Shown here: positions 6,383-9,510 of the stretch, one piece after another
Layout of the letters: the number at the start of each line of letters is the position of its first letter
Position numbering within the stretch: position 1 is the first letter of the stretch
Assembly (NCBI GenBank): GCA_029935695.1
Contig: JAOZJV010000095.1
Coordinates: 1-9,510, forward strand
Length of the DNA stretch: 9,510 nt
Direction: 5' to 3'
From: Candidatus Krumholzibacteriia bacterium
GTDB taxonomy: Bacteria; Krumholzibacteriota; Krumholzibacteriia; LZORAL124-64-63
Translations under genes and position numbers: made by a program
The notes under the pieces: model-generated
The model's input: only the letters and a program-made list of their open reading frames with translations
What the model was told of the DNA's origin: nothing
The model's database searches: none

Positions 6383-7672
6383 CTAGGCCCAACCACGATC
6401 ACGACAAGCCATGGCCACCCTGTTGATGGCCAGCATATAGCCTGCATCGCGCATGGTCACTTCGTGTTTGCGGGCCAGATCACTGACGGCATAATAGGCT
6501 GCCGTCATTTTAACATCCAGCTTGCTCAGAACTTCACCCAACTCCCAGAAGTAGTTCATGTTGCTTTGAACCTGTTCGAAGTAGCTGCAGGTCACGCCAC
6601 CGGCGTTGGCCAGGAAATCGGGAATGACGAAAATTCCTTTTTCCTTCAGGTACGGATCCGCTGCGGGAGCCGTGGGGCCGTTGGCACCTTCGGCGATCAC
6701 CTTCACGCGGTCATTGATCATATTCACATTGTCCACGTTGATCTGGTTTTCCAGTGCAGCGGGTAACAAAATGTCCACATCCTGGGATATCCACGATTCA
6801 CCGGGAAGGATCTTGTAACCCAGATCTTTGGCCCTGGCCTGATCAATGCCGCCAAAATGGTCGGTGATACCCTGCAGTTCGGTCAGATCAATTCCCTCGG
6901 GTTTCACAAAACAGAAAGATGCTTCTTCGGCCTGATCCCAACAGGAAACCGACACGGTTTTGCCGCCCAACCGCCCATACAGTTCGATGGCGTATTGGGA
7001 AACATTGCCAAATCCCTGCACACTGGCGGTGGTGTCCTGAGGTTTGATGCCCAATTCCTTCAGAGCCTCGCGAAGTGTGTAGACTACACCGTACCCTGTG
7101 GCCTGGGTGCGCCCGAGGGAACCGCCCATGCCCACGGGTTTACCGGTGATGGTGCCGGGGTAATGACCACCGTTGATGGCTTCGTATTCATCCAGCATCC
7201 ACAGCATGTGCTGGCTGGTGGTCATGACATCGGGGGCGGGTATATCGCGAACAGGTCCCACGTTGCTAAAGACCTGCCGCACCCACCCCCGACAAATTGC
7301 TTCCTGCTCCCTGGGGCTCAGGTGGTGAGGATCACAAATGACTCCACCCTTACCGCCGCCGAGGGGCAGATCCACCACAGCACACTTCCAGGTCATCCAC
7401 ATGGAAAGAGCCCGCACCGTATCCACGGTTTCCTGGGGATGGAAACGGATGCCACCCTTGCAGGGACCCCGGGCATCATTGTGCTGAACCCGGTACCCTT
7501 GAAAAACCTGGAACGAGCCGTCATCCATGCGCACCGGAATGTTGAAATGGTACTCACGCATGGGGTTGCGAAGGAGCTGGCGGGCGCCGTCCTCCAGTCC
7601 AATAAGTTCGGCAATGCGATCGAATTCCGCTTGAGCAGAGGAAAAGGCGTTGAATTCTTGTTTCTTGGACAT
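6383..7672 (-). CDS. Glu/Leu/Phe/Val dehydrogenase family, probable glutamate dehydrogenase
   Basis: 429 residues, the usual size for hexameric bacterial glutamate dehydrogenases; cytoplasmic. It would interconvert glutamate and 2-oxoglutarate plus ammonium using NAD(P). Motifs numbered from ATG 7672: GPCKGGIRFHP (substrate Lys K72), MTWKCA (K96), PLGGGKGG (catalytic Lys K108), DIPAPDV (catalytic Asp D148), GGSLGRTQATG (183-193) and the Rossmann loop QGFGNVS (219-225), then AEGANGPTAP and the C-terminal PDFLANAGGV. ATG 7672 is chosen because AGGAGG (7680-7685) lies seven bases upstream. An in-frame GTG at 7720 would add 16 residues but lacks an SD and falls at the predicted transcription start. 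First gene of a three-gene operon behind a sigma-54-type promoter. Leucine or phenylalanine dehydrogenase is unlikely because those enzymes are shorter, but amino-acid and coenzyme specificity are not proven by sequence. Confidence 0.93.
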   Translation of the reverse strand: MSKKQEFNAFSSAQAEFDRIAELIGLEDGARQLLRNPMREYHFNIPVRMDDGSFQVFQGYRVQHNDARGPCKGGIRFHPQETVDTVRALSMWMTWKCAVVDLPLGGGKGGVICDPHHLSPREQEAICRGWVRQVFSNVGPVRDIPAPDVMTTSQHMLWMLDEYEAINGGHYPGTITGKPVGMGGSLGRTQATGYGVVYTLREALKELGIKPQDTTASVQGFGNVSQYAIELYGRLGGKTVSVSCWDQAEEASFCFVKPEGIDLTELQGITDHFGGIDQARAKDLGYKILPGESWISQDVDILLPAALENQINVDNVNMINDRVKVIAEGANGPTAPAADPYLKEKGIFVIPDFLANAGGVTCSYFEQVQSNMNYFWELGEVLSKLDVKMTAAYYAVSDLARKHEVTMRDAGYMLAINRVAMACRDRGWA

Positions 7673-7679
7673 TTCGGAT

Positions 7680-7701
7680 CCTCCTGAACCCCTGTCGGGG
7701 T
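7680..7701 (-). promoter_or_regulatory. Leader hairpin next to a strong ribosome binding site of the dehydrogenase gene
   Basis: On the minus strand, ACCCC (7701-7697) and GGGGT (7692-7688) can pair around a four-base loop GACA. Two bases later comes AGGAGG (7685-7680), seven bases before ATG 7672. The hairpin is short but GC-rich and lies within the predicted 46-base leader. It could protect the 5' end or tune access to the ribosome binding site. The SD is certain; a regulatory role for the hairpin is speculative. Confidence 0.5.
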
Positions 7702-7729
7702 GGAAAATGGTTGATTTCACTTTATACTG

Positions 7730-7744
7730 GCAATTTCTGAACCA
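7730..7744 (-). promoter_or_regulatory. Sigma-54 (-24/-12) promoter of the dehydrogenase / ATP-grasp operon
   Basis: Minus strand reads TGGTTCAGAAATTGC from 7744 to 7730. This keeps the essential TGG at -24 (GG at 7743-7742), TTGC at -12 (GC at 7731-7730) and the exact GG-N10-GC spacing, with the conserved C in the -24 block. Mismatches are confined to the less conserved positions. The predicted transcription start is near 7718, giving a leader of about 46 bases. The adjacent gene encodes a sigma-54 activator, which raises the likelihood well above a chance match. Confidence 0.72.
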
Positions 7745-7779
7745 TTTTTACTAAAAAAATAACTTTTTAACTTCCATAA

Positions 7780-7792
7780 TTTCAACGAGTTA
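7780..7792 (+). promoter_or_regulatory. IHF-like site between enhancer palindromes and the -24/-12 promoter
   Basis: TTTCAACGAGTTA matches the consensus WATCAANNNNTTR at all but one fixed position (T for A at position 2). It has an A/T-rich flank at 7750-7770, as strong IHF sites often do. It lies between the candidate enhancer sites and the sigma-54 promoter, where IHF bends DNA in many such systems. The consensus is loose and the region AT-rich, so a chance match is possible. Confidence 0.4.
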
Positions 7793-7812
7793 ACAAAGAG
7801 GCGCTCTTTCGG

Positions 7813-7852
7813 GTGACGCAATTTTGCATCACTAATATATTTAATTGATGCG
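7813..7852. promoter_or_regulatory. Candidate upstream activator sites: overlapping palindromes built from TGAYGCR half-sites
   Basis: Three copies of a seven-base half-site occur: TGACGCA (7814-7820, plus), TGATGCA (7831-7825, minus) and TGATGCG (7846-7852, plus). The first pair forms a 20-bp palindrome at 7813-7832 with 8 of 10 positions matching. The second and third form a wider 26-bp palindrome at 7826-7851 with 10 of 13 matching, including six perfect bases at each end. The sites lie roughly 70-110 bases upstream of the -24 box, the usual place for a FIS-type activator dimer. The likely ligand is the product of the neighbouring regulator gene. Confidence 0.55.
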
Positions 7853-7900
7853 TTTTTACTTCATTAGCTGATTTTCAGGGGAAGTTTTGGCAGAAATTAG

Positions 7901-9292
7901 TTATTTAGACGATCGTCCATCACGAATCGGAGGTATCAAACCCAGTTTTTTAATTTTCCTCTGCAGCGTTGTACGGTGTATTCCCAATTCCCTGGCTGTG
8001 TTCTCACGGTGCCACCCGTGGCGTTCAAGAGCCTGGGTCAGATAAGCCGCTTCCAATTGGGAAAAGCCACTTTTGCCGCCACTGGCGCCACCGGACAGAG
8101 TGATTTGCAACCGCCGGGGAAGATGCTCCGGTTCCAGAACCTGACCACGGCACATAACCCAGGCGTGCTCAATGATGTTCTCCAGCTCCCGCACATTGCC
8201 AGGATAGTTATGAGCCATCAACAATTCAAGGGTCGCCGAAGAGAGTCCAATAATATGCTTGCCCCGGGCACTGGAGAACTGCTCGATGAACTTCTGAGCC
8301 AGCAGGGGAACATCACCTTTGCGGTCACGCAGCGGCGGCAGATCGACATTCAGCACATTGATCCGGTAATAGAGATCGCGCCGGAATGTTCCTTCAGAGA
8401 CCATCTCCGTCAGGTCCCGATGGGTGGCGGTGATGAGTCTGATATTGCAGGGAATCGGTTTCTGATCACCCAGCCGCTCATACACCCGTTCCTGCAGAAC
8501 CCGCAGCAATTTCACCTGCATATCCAGAGGAATGTCACCAACCTCATCCAGAAAGAGGGTGCCTCCTTCGGCTGCGGCAAAACGACCGGGCCGATCACGA
8601 ACCGCCCCAGTGAAAGCACCAGCCTTGTAACCAAATAATTCAGACTCCAGAAGCGTCTCCGGCAGGGCTGCACAATTGACGGTGATCAGTGGCCCTTTGG
8701 TGCGGCTGCTCAAATTATGAATGGCCCGGGCCACCAGATTTTTCCCCGTGCCTGTCTCCCCATTGATCAGGATGCTGGTATCACTCAGGGAGATGGTTGG
8801 CAGAATTTCAAAGAGCTGCTTCATGGCCGGATCGCCGGTGATGATTCCCTGAAAAGGCAGAGCGCTACCCAAATCTTCCAATTGAAGTTGAATCCTGTTC
8901 AGGTCAACAAAAGTTTCCACACCGCCGATGATGTTGCCACCGGCATCTTTCAAAACACTGGCAGAAAGAGTAACCGGCACCATTTCTCCCGTTGCACCCA
9001 AAAGAGAGGCACTCACCCCATGCAGCGGTGTCCCATTATCCATAACCCGGCGAAGAGCACAATGTCCTTCGCAGATATCCGTTTTGAAAACATCACGGCA
9101 GAATCGCCCCAGAGCGTTGTGGATGGGGATTCCCAGGGTGTCGAGAGCTGATTCGTTGATGGCAATGATCCGGAAATTATTATCAACGGCGAAAACCCCT
9201 TCCGTCACACTGTCGAAAAGGGTTTGCAGAAGTCCGCGAGGAACCTTGCCGGGGTTCGCAACTGGCTGGGAATTGTCGTTGAAATCGGGCAT
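7901..9292 (-). CDS. PAS-domain sigma-54-dependent transcriptional activator (enhancer-binding protein)
   Basis: 463 residues; cytoplasmic DNA-binding activator that uses ATP hydrolysis to open sigma-54 promoters. Domains: PAS about 18-132 (TLFDSVTEGVFAVDNNFRI onward); AAA+ about 150-385 with Walker A GETGTGKN (178-185), the sigma-54 contact loop GAFTGA (225-230), Walker B GGTLFLDE (243-250), sensor I ATHRDL (289-294) and arginine fingers in RRDLYYRINV (R304, R305); FIS-type helix-turn-helix about 430-449 (ENTARELGIHRTTLQRKIKK). There is no receiver domain, so it is not a classical two-component regulator and probably senses its signal directly through PAS. The PAS carries C65, C74 and C78 (spacing C-x8-C-x3-C), suggesting a redox, metal or cofactor role. 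ATG 9292 has only a weak SD (GTGAG). The gene lies directly upstream of, and in the same orientation as, the sigma-54 operon it probably controls. Confidence 0.95.
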   Translation of the reverse strand: MPDFNDNSQPVANPGKVPRGLLQTLFDSVTEGVFAVDNNFRIIAINESALDTLGIPIHNALGRFCRDVFKTDICEGHCALRRVMDNGTPLHGVSASLLGATGEMVPVTLSASVLKDAGGNIIGGVETFVDLNRIQLQLEDLGSALPFQGIITGDPAMKQLFEILPTISLSDTSILINGETGTGKNLVARAIHNLSSRTKGPLITVNCAALPETLLESELFGYKAGAFTGAVRDRPGRFAAAEGGTLFLDEVGDIPLDMQVKLLRVLQERVYERLGDQKPIPCNIRLITATHRDLTEMVSEGTFRRDLYYRINVLNVDLPPLRDRKGDVPLLAQKFIEQFSSARGKHIIGLSSATLELLMAHNYPGNVRELENIIEHAWVMCRGQVLEPEHLPRRLQITLSGGASGGKSGFSQLEAAYLTQALERHGWHRENTARELGIHRTTLQRKIKKLGLIPPIRDGRSSK

Positions 9293-9357
9293 ATTTTCTC
9301 ACTTGCTGAGGCCTGACTACAGGATAGCCTGAGGAGGCCATGGGACCAAGGGAATCG

Positions 9358-9393
9358 TCAGCCAACTTGCCGGGGATGACATTCTCAGCCAAC
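9358..9393 (+). repeat. Direct repeat TCAGCCAAC in the divergent region upstream of the regulator
   Basis: TCAGCCAAC occurs at 9358-9366 and again at 9385-9393, 27 bases apart start to start. A shorter related CCAACAG occurs at 9389-9395 and 9425-9431. The repeats lie between the regulator start (9292) and the divergent gene at 9454, where operators would be expected. Nothing else in this 161-base gap is convincing: I see no strong -35/-10 pair and no GG-N10-GC promoter. Confidence 0.25.
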
Positions 9394-9453
9394 AGTGTTA
9401 GCTTCTGCGCAATCAAATAATTGACCAACAGTCGTGCATCTCAAGGAGATTTC

Positions 9454-9510
9454 ATGCGGCCCAGAATTCATCTGCCCCAGCTCATCATCGGTTCATTGCT
9501 CCTGCTTGCA
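9454..9510 (+). CDS. Start of a secreted or membrane-anchored protein (N-terminal 19 residues only)
   Basis: ATG 9454 follows a strong AAGGAG (9443-9448) with a five-base spacer. The frame then stays open to the right edge. The 19 visible residues read MRPRIHLPQL followed by IIGSLLLLA: two arginines, then a hydrophobic run, typical of the start of a Sec signal peptide or membrane anchor. It is divergent from the sigma-54 activator gene. The window ends before any domain appears, so no function can be given. Confidence 0.65.
   Translation, partial: MRPRIHLPQLIIGSLLLLA

Noticed and set aside
6857..7687. Plus-strand open frame of 276 residues
   Set aside because: It lies entirely antisense to the dehydrogenase, whose motifs are unmistakable; composition is that of a mirror frame of a GC-rich gene.
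6383..7720. Dehydrogenase starting at GTG 7720 with 16 extra residues
   Set aside because: No SD precedes GTG 7720, it falls at about the predicted transcription start of the sigma-54 promoter, and ATG 7672 has AGGAGG at ideal spacing.
7795..7809. AAAGAG-GCG-CTCTTT hairpin as terminator of the activator gene
   Set aside because: The stem is short with only two G-C pairs, the loop is three bases, no real T-run follows on the minus strand, and it sits beyond the candidate enhancer sites.
9183..9428. Minus-strand frame of 81 residues overlapping the start of the activator gene
   Set aside because: It runs out of frame into the PAS-activator coding sequence, has no convincing SD and shows no domain.
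1..9510. CRISPR arrays, tRNA or rRNA genes, insertion sequences
   Set aside because: No regularly spaced repeats, cloverleaf-like segments, transposase motifs or terminal inverted repeats were seen on reading both strands.

Overview
The window is bacterial: compact genes, clear Shine-Dalgarno sequences (GGAGG or AGGA types), GTG and TTG starts used alongside ATG, a sigma-54 enhancer-binding regulator and a matching -24/-12 promoter. Base composition is moderately GC-rich in genes, with a strikingly AT-rich regulatory gap at about 7700-7900. I cannot place the organism. A secreted Gly-rich protein at the left edge, of a type I associate with planctomycetes and related environmental phyla, and a GAF-like domain of a style I associate with Desulfobacterota-like bacteria, point to a Gram-negative environmental lineage. 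Both are impressions, not placements.

Layout. 1-224 (minus) is the 5' part of a secreted protein gene that runs off the left edge. 225-528 is a divergent intergenic region. 529-1401 (plus) is a calcineurin-like phosphoesterase that converges, with zero spacing, on a minus-strand operon at 7672-1402. That operon encodes, in transcription order: a glutamate-dehydrogenase-family enzyme (7672-6383), a 582-residue protein with a PEP-synthase-type ATP-grasp domain (6338-4590), and a 1063-residue paralogue (4593-1402). The paralogue adds an N-terminal GAF-like sensor and a C-terminal nucleotidyltransferase domain. The two ATP-grasp genes overlap as TTGA. Upstream, in the same orientation, lies a PAS-AAA+-FIS sigma-54 activator (9292-7901). 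At 9454 a plus-strand gene with a probable signal peptide begins and runs off the right edge.

How it fits together. The gap between the activator and the dehydrogenase gene (7673-7900) holds what looks like a complete sigma-54 control region. It has palindromic candidate enhancer sites (7813-7851), an IHF-like site (7780-7792), a -24/-12 promoter (7730-7744), and a short leader with a 5-bp hairpin beside a strong ribosome binding site. The simplest reading is that the Cys-containing PAS activator switches on the dehydrogenase together with two unusual ATP-grasp proteins.

The most interesting point is these two proteins. Both keep the ATP-binding residues of PEP synthase / pyruvate phosphate dikinase. 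Both lack the phosphohistidine swivel domain and the PEP-binding barrel. Instead they share a different C-terminal module with GxGRWGS and G-[TA]-H-F-F motifs. One is fused to a nucleotidyltransferase with an apparently complete catalytic triad. They are therefore unlikely to make PEP. A regulatory phospho- or nucleotidyl-transfer role linked to glutamate metabolism is an attractive but untested hypothesis.
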